Source of the DNA: an uncultured Methylobacillus sp.
Lineage (GTDB): Bacteria; Pseudomonadota; Gammaproteobacteria; Burkholderiales; Methylophilaceae
Reading direction: 5' to 3'
Assembly: GCA_903824575.1 (NCBI GenBank)
Contig: CAIJXJ010000106.1
Location: 17,389 to 81,388 of the forward strand
DNA: 64,000 nt
Below the pieces are notes generated by a model. It was not told the origin of the DNA and did no database searches. It worked only from the letters and a program-made list of their open reading frames with translations. The translations under genes and the position numbers were made by a program. Shown here one piece after another: positions 1 through 9,648 of the stretch (position 1 is the stretch's first letter; each line of letters begins with the position of its first letter).

Positions 1-2
1 CA

Positions 3-1307
3 ATCAATGTTGGCCTGTTGGGCATCGGTACCGTCGGTGGTGGCACCTGGACCGTACTGACCCGAAATCAGGAAGAAATTACGCGCCGTGCCGGCCGACC
101 CATCCACATCGTCAAGGTGGCGGATCGCGACCTGGAATTAGCGAAAAAATTGACCGCTGGCCAGGTGGCGGTCACGGATGACGCTTTCTCGGTGGTAAGC
201 GATCCCGACATCGACATCGTGGTCGAGCTGATTGGTGGCACGACGATCGCGAAAGACTTGGTGTTGTTGGCTATCAGTCATGGCAAGCATGTGGTGACCG
301 CCAACAAGGCACTACTGGCCGTGCATGGCAACGAGATTTTTGCCGCCGCGCAGAAGCAGGGCGTGATGGTGGCGTTCGAAGCGGCCGTGGCCGGTGGCAT
401 TCCCATCATCAAGGCGGTGCGCGAGGGCTTGGCAGCCAACCGCATCGAGTGGATCGCCGGCATCATAAACGGCACCACCAATTTCATTCTCACGGAAATG
501 CGCGAGAAGGGGCTGGACTTTGACGTGGCGCTAAAAGACGCGCAACGCCTGGGTTATGCCGAATCCGATCCTACCTTTGACGTCGAAGGCATCGATGCCG
601 CGCACAAGCTGATGATCTTGGCGGCTATCGGTTTCGGCATTCCGATGCAGTTCGACAAGGCTTACACCGAGGGCATCACCCAGTTGACGGGGGATGACAT
701 CCGCTATGCCGAGCAGCTGGGCTATCGCGTGAAGTTGCTGGGTATCACCAAGCGCACCGACGCCGGCATCGAGTTGCGTGTGCATCCGACCCTGATCCCG
801 GAGAAGCGCCTGATCGCCAATGTTAACGGCGCCATGAATGCGGTGCTGGTCAAGGGCGATGCCGTAGGGCCAACGCTGTATTACGGCAAGGGTGCCGGCG
901 CCGAGCCGACGGCTTCCTCCGTGGTGGCTGATCTGGTGGACGTGACGCGCATGTGCACGGCCGACCCGCACCAGCGTGTACCGCACCTCGCGTTCCAGCC
1001 CGACAAATTGTCCGACCTGCCGATTTCGCCGATGGACGAGGTCCGTACCGCTTATTATCTACGCCTGCGCGCCAAGGATCAGCCTGGTGTATTGGCTGAT
1101 ATCACGCGCATCCTGGGCGACCTCAACATCTCTATCGATGCGTTTCTGCAGAAGGAACCGGCTGAGGGTGAGCAGGAAGTCGATATCATCATGCTCACCC
1201 ACATCACGGTGGAAAAATACATCAATCAGGCAATTATTGAAATCGAGCTCCTGCCCACTATTAGCGGCAAGGTGACACGCATCCGTCTGGAAGAGTTGAA
1301 TAGTTAA
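3..1307 (+). CDS. hom: Homoserine dehydrogenase (5' end cut by window edge)
   Basis: NADPH-dependent reduction of aspartate semialdehyde to homoserine, the branch point to threonine and methionine. The frame is open to the window edge: the visible protein begins INVGLLGIGTVGGGTW, so the true ATG lies just upstream and only a few residues are missing. The N-terminal GxGxxG motif is the Rossmann NAD(P)-binding loop. The catalytic domain carries the NGTTNFIL and GYAESDPTFDVEG blocks. The last 80 or so residues, starting YYLRLRAKDQPGVLADI, are an ACT domain, the usual site of threonine feedback. thrC follows 66 bp downstream, so the two probably form a threonine operon. Confidence 0.97.
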   Translation: MNVGLLGIGTVGGGTWTVLTRNQEEITRRAGRPIHIVKVADRDLELAKKLTAGQVAVTDDAFSVVSDPDIDIVVELIGGTTIAKDLVLLAISHGKHVVTANKALLAVHGNEIFAAAQKQGVMVAFEAAVAGGIPIIKAVREGLAANRIEWIAGIINGTTNFILTEMREKGLDFDVALKDAQRLGYAESDPTFDVEGIDAAHKLMILAAIGFGIPMQFDKAYTEGITQLTGDDIRYAEQLGYRVKLLGITKRTDAGIELRVHPTLIPEKRLIANVNGAMNAVLVKGDAVGPTLYYGKGAGAEPTASSVVADLVDVTRMCTADPHQRVPHLAFQPDKLSDLPISPMDEVRTAYYLRLRAKDQPGVLADITRILGDLNISIDAFLQKEPAEGEQEVDIIMLTHITVEKYINQAIIEIELLPTISGKVTRIRLEELNS

Positions 1308-1311
1308 AACT

Positions 1312-1351
1312 GTAGCGCAGGCGGCCTCGCCTGCATGGCCGCCTGCGCTAC
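1312..1351. repeat. REP-like inverted repeat, family A copy 1
   Basis: Perfect 15-bp arms GTAGCGCAGGCGGCC and GGCCGCCTGCGCTAC with a 10-base loop, filling most of the hom-thrC gap. Two longer copies of the same family lie at 2808-2870 and 25721-25785. There is no T-run, so it is a repeat palindrome rather than a classic terminator. Confidence 0.85.
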
Positions 1352-1373
1352 AACAAGACACGAGAGCAGAGCC

Positions 1374-2804
1374 ATGAAATACATAAGCACCCGCGGCAAT
1401 TCGCCGGCACAGACTTTCAGCGAAATACTGCTCGGTGGCCTCGCTCCCGACGGTGGCCTGTACATGCCGGAGACCTACCCGACATTCAGCGCGACTGACC
1501 TTGCCGCCATGCGCGGCATGACTTACCAGGAATTGGCTTTTGCCGTGCTGTCACGCTTTGTCGATGACATCCCGGCGGCGGATTTACGTGACATTGTGAA
1601 CCGTACCTATACGCCGGAAGTCTATTGCCACACGCGTGCAGGGCAAAAGGCGGCCGACATCACGCCGACCTTGAAACTCGAAGATGATCTCTACTTGCTG
1701 TCCCTGTCCAACGGTCCGACGCTCGCCTTCAAAGATATGGCGATGCAACTTCTCGGGAATCTGTTCGAATATCTGCTGGCCAAGACGGCGCGCGAGATCA
1801 ACATTCTGGGGGCGACTTCCGGTGACACCGGTTCAGCCGCCGAATATGCCATGCGTGGCAAGCGAGGCGTGCGCGTGTTCATGCTGTCGCCCTACCAGAA
1901 AATGAGCCGCTTCCAGACCGCACAGATGTTTAGCCTGCAAGACCCCAACATCTACAATATCGCCGTCAAGGGCGTTTTTGATGATGCGCAGGACATTGTC
2001 AAGGCGGTTTCAAATGATCATGCATTCAAGGCTGAACACAAGATCGGCGCTGTCAATTCCATCAATTGGGGACGCGTCGCGGCCCAGGTCGTCTATTACT
2101 TCAAGGGCTATTTTGCGGTCACTCGTAGCAACGATCAATTAGTCAGCTTTAGCGTGCCTTCCGGCAATTTTGGCAATGTCTGCGCCGGTCACGTTGCCCG
2201 CATGTTGGGTTTGCCTATCAAACATCTGGTGGTCGCTACCAATGAAAATGACGTACTGGACGAGTTCTTTCGCACCGGCGTCTATCATCCACGCGGCTCG
2301 GCACAGACCTATCACACCAGCAGCCCGTCCATGGACATCAGCAAGGCCTCCAACTTCGAGCGCTTCGTGTTTGATCTGGTGGGACGCGATGGCGCGAAAA
2401 TGCGCGAGCTTATGGCCCGTGTGGATGCGGGTGGCAGCTTCGATCTCAAGGCAGAGGGCAGTTTCGCCAAGGTCGCGGATTATGGCTTCGTGTCGGGAGT
2501 CAGCAACCACAGCCATCGCATGCAGACCATACGCACCGTGCACGAACAATATCATGTCACCATCGATACTCACACCGCTGATGGCCTCAAGGTGGCGCTG
2601 GAGCATCGCGAATCGGGGGTGCCCATGATCGTACTGGAGACCGCATTGCCGGCCAAGTTTGAGGAGGCGATTGTCGAGGCGCTGGGCCATGTGCCAGAAC
2701 GGCCACATGCTCTGGAGGGTCTCGAGGATCTGCCGCAGCGTTTCGAAGTGATGGAGGCCGATGTTAATGCAGTGAAACAGTTCGTTGCGGCAAGAATTGC
2801 GTAG
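1374..2804 (+). CDS. thrC: Threonine synthase
   Basis: PLP enzyme converting O-phosphohomoserine to threonine; about 476 residues, the length of the long proteobacterial form. The start at 1374 (MKYISTRGNSP) is the family's typical N-terminus. An upstream in-frame ATG at 1335 would begin inside the repeat palindrome and is rejected. The PLP lysine lies in GPTLAFKDMAMQ (about K120), and ATSGDTGSAAEYA and SVPSGNFGN are phosphate-binding loops. It follows hom in the same direction and is separated from thyA by another repeat copy. Confidence 0.97.
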   Translation: MKYISTRGNSPAQTFSEILLGGLAPDGGLYMPETYPTFSATDLAAMRGMTYQELAFAVLSRFVDDIPAADLRDIVNRTYTPEVYCHTRAGQKAADITPTLKLEDDLYLLSLSNGPTLAFKDMAMQLLGNLFEYLLAKTAREINILGATSGDTGSAAEYAMRGKRGVRVFMLSPYQKMSRFQTAQMFSLQDPNIYNIAVKGVFDDAQDIVKAVSNDHAFKAEHKIGAVNSINWGRVAAQVVYYFKGYFAVTRSNDQLVSFSVPSGNFGNVCAGHVARMLGLPIKHLVVATNENDVLDEFFRTGVYHPRGSAQTYHTSSPSMDISKASNFERFVFDLVGRDGAKMRELMARVDAGGSFDLKAEGSFAKVADYGFVSGVSNHSHRMQTIRTVHEQYHVTIDTHTADGLKVALEHRESGVPMIVLETALPAKFEEAIVEALGHVPERPHALEGLEDLPQRFEVMEADVNAVKQFVAARIA

Positions 2805-2807
2805 TGG

Positions 2808-2870
2808 GTAGCGCAGGCGGCCTCGCCTGCAATTCGATTTTTGTGAGGCAGGTGAGGCCGCCTGCGCTAC
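2808..2870. repeat. REP-like inverted repeat, family A copy 2
   Basis: Arms of about 23 bp (starting GTAGCGCAGGCGGCC and ending GGCCGCCTGCGCTAC, one mismatch) around a 17-base spacer. It starts 3 bases after the thrC stop and ends 10 bases before the thyA ATG, so it occupies the place where a thyA ribosome-binding site would normally lie. Confidence 0.85.
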
Positions 2871-2880
2871 GGATATTTTG

Positions 2881-3675
2881 ATGCAGCAATATCTCGATTT
2901 GATGCGCCATGTGGTGACCCGTGGTAACAAGAAGGAAGACCGCACCGGCACCGGTACGCTGTCGGTGTTTGGTTACCAGATGCGCTTTGATCTGGAGCAG
3001 GGATTTCCGCTCCTGACCAGCAAGAAGGTGCACTTGAAATCCATCATTCACGAGCTGTTATGGTTTTTGCAGGGCAGCACTAATATCAAGTATCTCAAGG
3101 ACAATGGGGTGCGGATTTGGGACGAATGGGCTGACGAAAACGGTAATCTTGGTCCCGTGTACGGCTATCAGTGGCGCAACTGGCCAAAGCCTGACGGCAC
3201 ACATATTGACCAGATCGCCCAAGTAGTGGCCATGATCAAGTCCAATCCGGATTCACGCCGACTGATTGTGTCTGCATGGAATGTGGCTGATGTCGACCAG
3301 ATGAAGCTACCACCGTGTCACGCCTTCTTTCAGTTCTATGTGGCTGATGGAAAATTATCATGCCAGCTCTATCAGCGCAGTGCCGATATCTTCCTTGGCG
3401 TGCCATTCAATATTGCTTCCTACGCACTGTTGACCATGATGGTGGCGCAGGTGTGCGGGCTTAAACTGGGAGATTTCGTGCATACCTTGGGCGATGCCCA
3501 CATCTACTTGAATCACCTTGAGCAGACGCGCGAACAGCTGTCGCGGGCTCCGCGTAGTCTCCCCGCCATGCGCATCAATCCAGAGGTGATGGATATCTTC
3601 GGTTTCAAGTTTGATGATTTTACTTTGGAAAATTACGACCCGCATCCGGCCATCAAAGGCCTGGTTGCGGTATGA
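2881..3675 (+). CDS. thyA: Thymidylate synthase
   Basis: Methylates dUMP to dTMP with methylene-tetrahydrofolate. At 264 residues it has exactly the length of the short bacterial ThyA. The catalytic cysteine is in [12 protein letters not shown] (C146), followed by the [17 protein letters not shown] nucleotide-binding block. The ATG at 2881 gives the usual MQQYLDLM start; a TTG directly before it is unlikely. No clear Shine-Dalgarno is visible because a repeat palindrome ends 10 bases upstream. folA, which recycles the dihydrofolate made here, lies 1.3 kb downstream. Confidence 0.98.
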   Translation: MQQYLDLMRHVVTRGNKKEDRTGTGTLSVFGYQMRFDLEQGFPLLTSKKVHLKSIIHELLWFLQGSTNIKYLKDNGVRIWDEWADENGNLGPVYGYQWRNWPKPDGTHIDQIAQVVAMIKSNPDSRRLIVSAWNVADVDQMKLPPCHAFFQFYVADGKLSCQLYQRSADIFLGVPFNIASYALLTMMVAQVCGLKLGDFVHTLGDAHIYLNHLEQTREQLSRAPRSLPAMRINPEVMDIFGFKFDDFTLENYDPHPAIKGLVAV

Positions 3676-3703
3676 AAAACGGCGCCTTTGGCGCCGTTTT
3701 TTT
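3676..3703 (+). terminator. Rho-independent terminator after thyA
   Basis: GC-rich stem ACGGCGCC / GGCGCCGT with a 3-base loop and a run of seven T, starting directly after the thyA stop. Because the stem is flanked by A on one side and T on the other, it could also end transcription of the gene converging from the right. Confidence 0.9.
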
Positions 3704-3714
3704 GAGATAAAACC

Positions 3715-4782
3715 TTAAGGTCGGTCGAGGCTGCCCAATGACTTGGGGTAGGTCACGATGCCCCATGGCATGTCGCGATCGGCAATGCGCTTGGTGACTT
3801 CCAGTTTGACGGTGTCGATTACCACCACTTCACCGGACTTGCCACAGGCCAGCAGGATCTGGCTGTCATCCGGCGTGAAGCTGAAATGCCAGCAGCGGTC
3901 GCCGGTTGGAATATCCTTGATCTTTTGGAAGCTGGTCGCGTCGTAAACCTGCAGGACCTTCTGTTTTGAACTGGCGACAAACAGTCGCTTGCCATCGCGG
4001 TCATAGGAGACACCATAGGGCGCCTTGCCGGTATCGATCACCTTGACCGGTTCCATTTTGGCATCAAGCACCAGCAGCTTGTTTGAGGTCTCCAGTGTCG
4101 TGACATAAGACTTGCCGTCTGGTGACAGCTTGATGCCGCGCGGACGCTCGCCATAGACACCTACAGCCACGCTTTTCAGTAGCTTGCCGGTCTTGATGTC
4201 ATGCACCGTGATTGAGTCGTCAGACTCGTTGGTCACGATCAGTTGCTTGCCGTCTTCAGAGAATTCCAGCCCTTCGGTTTCCGGCTTGCCAATGATCTCC
4301 TTGATGACCTTGCCTTTTTTCAGATCGACCATGGCAATGCGTCCCGGAATCTTGACCTCGTTGCCATCATCCTTGGCGGCTTCAGTGCCGGGCTTAGGTG
4401 GTGGAGCGGACTTTGAACTGGGTTCGTAGGTAATGAACGCCATGTCGCCATAGACCCGCACGAACTCTGGGTTCTTGCCGATCTTGACATGGCGGGGGGC
4501 AGTACCTGTGACACGGTCGATGATGCTGATATTGCCGTCATCCTTGTTGGCGGTCACCAGGTACTTGCCGTCTTTCGTCAACCCAATGCCGCGTGGGCCT
4601 TTTGCGCCAATGTCTAGAGTGCTGGTGGTCTCCATGGTGGCCAGGTCGATGACGGTCACGCCGCCTTCCTGATTGGAAACATAAGCGAGGCCCTTGTCCT
4701 CGGCCATGGCCCAGGCCGCGCTGGCCAGCCCAAGTGGCAGCAGCAATGCTGTCAGGGCGCGATTAAAGTGTGATTGTTTCAT
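3715..4782 (-). CDS. Periplasmic YncE/YVTN-type beta-propeller protein
   Basis: 355 residues with an N-terminal signal peptide (hydrophobic stretch ending ASAAWA) followed by six or seven repeats with recurring xxVxDxxTGK and xxSPDGKxxxVT patterns (for example LSPDGKSYVTTL, FSEDGKQLIVTN, YDRDGKRLFVAS). This is the YVTN/YncE beta-propeller fold, known for periplasmic proteins of varied binding roles, including ones tied to PQQ-dependent catabolism. An Ala/Pro/Lys-rich insertion (SKSAPPPKPGTEAAK) sits near residue 125. No catalytic motif is visible, so the ligand is unknown. It converges on thyA and shares its terminator region. Confidence 0.75.
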   Translation of the reverse strand: MKQSHFNRALTALLLPLGLASAAWAMAEDKGLAYVSNQEGGVTVIDLATMETTSTLDIGAKGPRGIGLTKDGKYLVTANKDDGNISIIDRVTGTAPRHVKIGKNPEFVRVYGDMAFITYEPSSKSAPPPKPGTEAAKDDGNEVKIPGRIAMVDLKKGKVIKEIIGKPETEGLEFSEDGKQLIVTNESDDSITVHDIKTGKLLKSVAVGVYGERPRGIKLSPDGKSYVTTLETSNKLLVLDAKMEPVKVIDTGKAPYGVSYDRDGKRLFVASSKQKVLQVYDATSFQKIKDIPTGDRCWHFSFTPDDSQILLACGKSGEVVVIDTVKLEVTKRIADRDMPWGIVTYPKSLGSLDRP

Positions 4783-4966
4783 GTGAGATATCTCCGGTTT
4801 ATTGTTTGTTTGGTTTGCTATAGCCAGCCGTATTTCAGTTAATGACGAGTATTTTGTCCTACTTTCAACATGGAGTGCTGCGCTGCGGCTAAGTTCCCCG
4901 TCCGCTTCATAAATATTGAGATCATCGTGGCGTTCCAGATGCCACGCAGGGTGGGCATCCCCCTAG

Positions 4967-4979
4967 TATAATGCTGGTA
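4967..4979 (+). promoter_or_regulatory. Consensus -10 box six bases before the folA ATG (possible leaderless start)
   Basis: A perfect TATAAT at 4967-4972 is followed by six bases and then the folA ATG at 4979. Transcription normally starts about seven bases after the -10 box, so the mRNA would begin at or next to the start codon. No good -35 box and no Shine-Dalgarno are visible. A second gene in the window (10569) has the same spacing. Confidence 0.5.
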
Positions 4980-5482
4980 TGAATCGCATTTCCATCATCG
5001 CAGCCGTTGCCAGAAATGGCGTGATCGGCGTTAACAATACCTTGCCCTGGCAACTGCCGGAAGACCTCAAGCGCTTTCGCGCACTCACCATGGGCCACCA
5101 CATCATCATGGGCCGTAAGACCTTTGAGTCGCTGGGGCGCTTGTTGCCGGGTCGCACCACGGTGATTGTCAGTCGTGATTCCCGTTATGCTGTCACCGGC
5201 GCGTTGGTGGTAAATTCGCTGCCAGCGGCGCTGGCCTTGTGCCTTGAGGACTCTGAGTTGTTCATCATTGGTGGCGCGGAACTGTATCGGGAAGGCCTGC
5301 TACTGGCCAACCGACTCTACCTGACCGAGATCAACGCGGAATTTTGCGGTGATGCTCATTTCCCTGTTTACGACAAAGTCTGCTGGATTGAAACGAGCCG
5401 CGAAGCACAGGTCAGCGAGAGCGGCCTGAGCTTCAGTTATGTCACGCTGGATCGTAAAAATCAGGACACGCAGTCTACGTAA
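4979..5482 (+). CDS. folA: Dihydrofolate reductase
   Basis: Reduces dihydrofolate to tetrahydrofolate with NADPH. 167 residues, normal size for chromosomal FolA. The start MNRISIIAAVARNGVIG is typical, followed by LPWQLPEDLKRF (acidic active-site region), MGRKTFESLGR (NADPH phosphate binding) and FIIGGAELYREGL. The 3' end overlaps the convergent decarboxylase gene by 22 bp, so no terminator fits between them. It works with thyA, upstream on the same strand. Confidence 0.96.
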   Translation: MNRISIIAAVARNGVIGVNNTLPWQLPEDLKRFRALTMGHHIIMGRKTFESLGRLLPGRTTVIVSRDSRYAVTGALVVNSLPAALALCLEDSELFIIGGAELYREGLLLANRLYLTEINAEFCGDAHFPVYDKVCWIETSREAQVSESGLSFSYVTLDRKNQDTQST

Positions 5483-7689
5483 TACCTGCCATCCTCGGCC
5501 TTCACCAGGCCGTGCACGTCGGTCTCGAAGCCGGGAAAGCGGGTGTTGAATTCGCGCGCAAACTTCAGGTAATTGACAATTGTGCTATTGAAGCATTCGC
5601 CAGGAATCAACAGCGGAATGCCTGGTGGGTAGGGTGTCAGTAGTACGGCAGTGACGCGGCCTTCCAGATGGTCGATTTCCACCCGGTCGATTTCCTTATG
5701 CGCCATGCGGGCGAAGGCGTCCGACGGTTTCATCGCCGGTGCCATTTCTGACAGGTACATCTCGGTGGTCAGTCGCGCGACGTCGTTGGCCTTGTACACC
5801 TCGTGGATCTGCGTGCACAACTCTTTCAGGCCGACGCGCTCATAGCGCGGGTGCTTGGCTACGAAATCAGGCAATACCTTCCAACACGGATGGTTCTTGT
5901 CGTAGTCGTCTTTGAACTGCTGCAGGGCGGCGACCATGGTATTCCAGCGGCCTTTGGTGATGCCGATGGTGAACATGATGAAGAAGGAATAGAGGCCTGT
6001 TTTCTCCACGATCACGCCGTGCTCGGCCAGGTATTTGGTGACAATGGCTGCAGGGATGCCGAAAACTTCCGAGAAGTCGCCGTCAACGTCGAGTCCGGGG
6101 GTGATGATGGTGGCCTTGATCGGGTCCAGCATGTTAAAGCCCTTGGCCACTTTGCCGAAACCGTGCCAGCGTGCCTTGGTTTTCAACATCCAGGCTTCGC
6201 GCTCCTCGATGCCTTCTTCCGACAGGTCGTCCGGCCCCCATACCTTGAACCACCAGTCGACGCCCCATTCCTCATCCACCTTGCGCATGGCGCGACGGAA
6301 ATCGAGCGCTTCCGCGATGGATTCTTCCACCAGCGCAGTGCCACCCGGAGGTTCCATCATGGCTGCTGCTACATCGCACGAGGCGATGATGGAATACTGC
6401 GGGCTGGTAGAGGTGTGCATCAGGTAAGCTTCGTTGAACACATCGCGGTCCAGCTTATTGTTCTCGGCATCCTGTACCAGGATCTGCGAGGCTTGAGACA
6501 ATCCCGCCAGCATCTTGTGGGTGGACTGGGTCGAGAACACCATGGATTCTTTGCAGCGCGGGCGGCCTTCGCCGATGGCGTGGTAGTCGCCATAGAAATC
6601 ATGGAACGAGGCGTGCGGTAGCCAGGCTTCGTCGAAATGCAGGGTGTCGATCTTGCCGTCCAGCATTTCCTTGATTTCTTCCACGTTGTAGATCACGCCG
6701 TCATAGGTGGACTGGGTGATGGTCAGCACGCGCGGCTTGGCATTTTTGTTTTTGATGAAGGGGTGGCGTGCAATCTTCTTCTGGATGTTTTCGAACTCGA
6801 ATTCATCTTTCGGGATCGGGCCGATGATGCCGAAGTGGTTGCGGGTTGGCATCAGGAACACCGGAATCGCGCCGGTCATGATGATGGAATGCAAGATCGA
6901 CTTGTGGCAGTTGCGGTCAACCACCACGATGTCGTCCGGTGCCACCGTCGAGTGCCAGACGATCTTGTTGGAGGTCGAGGTGCCGTTGGTGACGAAATAC
7001 AGGTGATCGGCATGGAAGATGCGCGCCGCATTGCGTTCGGAAGCTGCCACCGGCCCGGTATGATCCAGCAGTTGCCCCAGTTCATCCACCGCATTGCAGA
7101 CATCGGCGCGCAGCATGTTCTCGCCGAAGAACTGGTGGAACATCTGGCCGACCGGCGACTTCAGGAAGGCGACACCGCCGGAGTGTCCGGGGCAGTGCCA
7201 GGAGTATGATCCGTCGGCAGCGTAATGGGTCAGCGCCCGGAAGAACGGTGGTGCCAGGGAGTCGAGGTAAGTGCGCGCCTCTCGCACGATGTAGCGCGCG
7301 ACGAATTCCGGCGTGTCCTCGTTCATGTGGATGAAGCCGTGCAACTCGCGCAGCACGTCGTTGGGGATGTGGCGCGAGGTGCGCGTTTCCCCATGCAAGA
7401 AGATGGGAATCTCCTCGTTACGGTAGCGGATTTCCTCGACAAATTTCCTCAGGATGGCGAGAGCCGTTTCCGAGCCACCGACGAATTCCTCATCATCGAT
7501 CGACAGGATGAAGGCCGAGGCGCGGCTCTGCTGCTGGGCAAACGAGGTCAGGTCGCCGTAACTGGTGACGCCCAGCACTTCATAGCCTTCTTCCTCGATG
7601 GCCTTTGCCAGTACGCGGATGCCGAGACCAGAGGCGTTCTCGGAGCGGAAGTCTTCATCGATGATGATGACGGGGAAGCGGAATTTCAT
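5461..7689 (-). CDS. Orn/Lys/Arg decarboxylase, class I fold (biosynthetic or acid-stress type)
   Basis: 742 residues, matching the large fold-type I basic amino acid decarboxylases with an N-terminal response-regulator-like wing domain (residues 1-130), a PLP domain and a C-terminal domain. The PLP lysine is in TQSTHKMLAGLSQ (about K392). HCPGHSGGVAF, FVTNGTSTSNK and HFDEAWLPHA are hallmark blocks. Sequence alone does not separate arginine, lysine and ornithine as substrate; arginine decarboxylation for polyamine synthesis is a common assignment in betaproteobacteria. It runs with the small gene at 7703 and dcd in one direction. Confidence 0.9.
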   Translation of the reverse strand: MKFRFPVIIIDEDFRSENASGLGIRVLAKAIEEEGYEVLGVTSYGDLTSFAQQQSRASAFILSIDDEEFVGGSETALAILRKFVEEIRYRNEEIPIFLHGETRTSRHIPNDVLRELHGFIHMNEDTPEFVARYIVREARTYLDSLAPPFFRALTHYAADGSYSWHCPGHSGGVAFLKSPVGQMFHQFFGENMLRADVCNAVDELGQLLDHTGPVAASERNAARIFHADHLYFVTNGTSTSNKIVWHSTVAPDDIVVVDRNCHKSILHSIIMTGAIPVFLMPTRNHFGIIGPIPKDEFEFENIQKKIARHPFIKNKNAKPRVLTITQSTYDGVIYNVEEIKEMLDGKIDTLHFDEAWLPHASFHDFYGDYHAIGEGRPRCKESMVFSTQSTHKMLAGLSQASQILVQDAENNKLDRDVFNEAYLMHTSTSPQYSIIASCDVAAAMMEPPGGTALVEESIAEALDFRRAMRKVDEEWGVDWWFKVWGPDDLSEEGIEEREAWMLKTKARWHGFGKVAKGFNMLDPIKATIITPGLDVDGDFSEVFGIPAAIVTKYLAEHGVIVEKTGLYSFFIMFTIGITKGRWNTMVAALQQFKDDYDKNHPCWKVLPDFVAKHPRYERVGLKELCTQIHEVYKANDVARLTTEMYLSEMAPAMKPSDAFARMAHKEIDRVEIDHLEGRVTAVLLTPYPPGIPLLIPGECFNSTIVNYLKFAREFNTRFPGFETDVHGLVKAEDGRYYVDCVS

Positions 7690-7702
7690 GATGGGCCTGC
7701 CC

Positions 7703-7930
7703 TTAGGAGTGAAGCGGGGAGTAGGGGTTCGCCAGGCTGGCGACCAGTTCAGTCAGTGCCGCGCGGAATTGATGTTCGTCGCATCCCATCAGGACGGCGT
7801 CTTCCAGCGCGTCCTGGCAGGTTCGCTGTATTTCTATCAGATTTTCGCGCATCACCTTGTTCTTCTCGAAACAGGCTATGATTTCTCCGCTGGGTCCGTG
7901 CCAGACGATGTCTGGGAAGTTTTTGCTCAT
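7703..7930 (-). CDS. Small conserved-type hypothetical protein (75 aa) between dcd and the decarboxylase
   Basis: A 75-residue acidic soluble protein (begins [16 protein letters not shown]) whose start codon overlaps the dcd stop by 4 bp (ATGA), showing translational coupling. It ends 13 bp before the decarboxylase ATG, so the three genes look like one operon. No domain is recognised. Tight spacing on both sides and ordinary codon use support it as a real gene. Confidence 0.7.
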   Translation of the reverse strand: MSKNFPDIVWHGPSGEIIACFEKNKVMRENLIEIQRTCQDALEDAVLMGCDEHQFRAALTELVASLANPYSPLHS

Positions 7931-8499
7931 ATCTTGGGCAGGGTGACGCCGTGCTGACCCTGATACTTGCCGCCGCGGTCTTTGTAGGAGGTCTCGCAGA
8001 TGTCATCATCGTCGGCTTCGAAGAACAATACCTGGGCGCAACCCTCGTTAGCGTAGATCTTCGCTGGTAGCGGCGTGGTGTTGGAAAACTCCAGCGTGAC
8101 AAAGCCTTCCCATTCCGGTTCGAATGGCGTGACGTTGACGATGATGCCGCAGCGCGCATAAGTCGATTTTCCGAGGCACACTGTCAGCACGTTGCGCGGG
8201 ATGCGGAAGTATTCTACTGTGCGTGCCAGAGCAAATGAGTTCGGCGGAATGATGCAGAATGGGGCGTCGACTTCTACGAAGGAATTCGGATCGAAATTCT
8301 TGGGGTCGACGATGGTGCTGTTGATGTTGGTAAACAGCTTGAATTCGCTGGAGCAACGGATGTCGTAGCCGTAGCTGGAAGTGCCGTAGGAAACGACCTT
8401 CTTGTCACCCACCATCTTCACCTGATGAGGCTCGAACGGCTCTATCATGCCGTGTTGTTCCACCATGCGGCGGATCCATTTGTCTGATTTGATGCTCAT
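7927..8499 (-). CDS. dcd: dCTP deaminase
   Basis: Deaminates dCTP to dUTP, feeding dUMP to ThyA. 190 residues, the usual length. Family blocks are [26 protein letters not shown] (catalytic Glu and substrate loop), [21 protein letters not shown] and the C-terminal [13 protein letters not shown]. It is the first gene of a leftward three-gene set with the 75-residue protein and the amino acid decarboxylase. In many proteobacteria dcd lies close to apbC and metG, both of which appear further on in this window. Confidence 0.97.
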   Translation of the reverse strand: MSIKSDKWIRRMVEQHGMIEPFEPHQVKMVGDKKVVSYGTSSYGYDIRCSSEFKLFTNINSTIVDPKNFDPNSFVEVDAPFCIIPPNSFALARTVEYFRIPRNVLTVCLGKSTYARCGIIVNVTPFEPEWEGFVTLEFSNTTPLPAKIYANEGCAQVLFFEADDDDICETSYKDRGGKYQGQHGVTLPKI

Positions 8500-8748
8500 G
8501 GTCTAAGTCACTGAAAATGAGCGGGCATTATAAAGCGCGGGGCGGAATTTTTGTGTGAAATAATGTGATAAAGGCAAGGGGCCGGATTAACGCTATTTCA
8601 GGTCTCTACGCTTGAATCTCCCATGAATCTTGATGACCCATAATAATCAGGTTTCATGGATGGCCTTCAATTGACTGCCAGTGGCTTGGTTTCTCTTGCC
8701 GCCATCAGGGGTTGACGGATTTTTCATGAAATTATTTGAGCGAGTTGT
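8500..8748. other. Intergenic region between divergent dcd and the epimerase gene
   Basis: No gene seen in these 249 bases. They should hold the promoters of both neighbours. A weak inverted repeat CCATGAA (8621-8627) and TTCATGG (8653-8659) with a 25-base loop is present; its role is unknown. Confidence 0.5.
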
Positions 8749-9648
8749 ATGAATATTCTTATTACTGGTGGCACCGGCCTGATCGGCAGGAAACTCTGTA
8801 CAAAGTTACTGAAAGAGGGGCATTCACTGACCGTTCTCAGTCGAGCCCCGGCCTCAGTTGAAAGCAAGTGCGGAGCAGGAGTTCACGCTATCGCCTCTCT
8901 TGGCGAATGGCAGTCTGATCAGTTTTTTGATGCCGTGATCAATCTTGCCGGCGAGTCAATCGTGGATGCTCGTTGGACCACCAAACGCAAACAGGCGTTA
9001 TGGGATAGCCGTGTTGGATTGACGGAGCAACTTGTAACACACATTAATGTTGTTGAGCACAAGCCGACGGTATTGCTAAGCGGTTCTGCGATAGGCTATT
9101 ACGGCAACCGCGACGATGTTGAACTGGATGAGGCGGCGGTTCCCGGTCATGATTTTGCCGCCCAACTCTGCATGGCATGGGAAGATTCGGCACGCGCCGC
9201 AGAGCATGCGGGGTTGAGGGTTTGTTTGTTGCGTACCGGTTTAGTATTGAGTCAGGACGGTGGTCTGCTTGGTCGCCTGCAGCCGCTTTTCAAGTTCTGG
9301 CTAGGCGCTCGTCTAGGTAACGGCAGGCAGTGGATGAGTTGGGTACATATTGACGATTATGTGGAGGGACTGATCAGCTTGTTATATAACGTTCAATGCC
9401 ACGGGGTATTTAACATGACGGCTCCTCTACCAGTGACTAATGCCGAGTTCACGGCAACCCTGGCCAAAGTACTTCGTCGAGTCGCTTTTTTTACAGCACC
9501 GACGATGCTAGTCAAAATGATCATGGGTGAACGTTCCTGCCTGTTGCTGGAAGGACAAAGAGTATTGCCTGGCAGGCTATCTGCTGCCGGTTATCTCTTC
9601 CGGTTTTCCAATCTGTCTGACGCACTCAGCAACTTGATACGTAAATAG
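8749..9648 (+). CDS. TIGR01777-family SDR epimerase (YfcH-like)
   Basis: 299-residue NAD(P)-binding protein of the extended short-chain dehydrogenase family. MNILITGGTGLIGRKL is the nucleotide-binding TGGTGLIG motif. INLAGESIVDARWT and SGSAIGYYGNRDD (with the active-site YYG) are typical of the YfcH / cell-division inhibitor SulA-like group, and the C-terminal DUF1731 region (about 250-297) has the expected LLEGQRVLPGRLSAAGY. Substrate unknown. It stands alone, with a decayed region downstream. Confidence 0.88.
   Translation: MNILITGGTGLIGRKLCTKLLKEGHSLTVLSRAPASVESKCGAGVHAIASLGEWQSDQFFDAVINLAGESIVDARWTTKRKQALWDSRVGLTEQLVTHINVVEHKPTVLLSGSAIGYYGNRDDVELDEAAVPGHDFAAQLCMAWEDSARAAEHAGLRVCLLRTGLVLSQDGGLLGRLQPLFKFWLGARLGNGRQWMSWVHIDDYVEGLISLLYNVQCHGVFNMTAPLPVTNAEFTATLAKVLRRVAFFTAPTMLVKMIMGERSCLLLEGQRVLPGRLSAAGYLFRFSNLSDALSNLIRK

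Noticed and set aside
5803..6621. 272-codon open frame on the plus strand
   Set aside because: It lies wholly antisense to the well-supported decarboxylase gene; low-quality protein rich in His and Arg. A shadow of codon bias.
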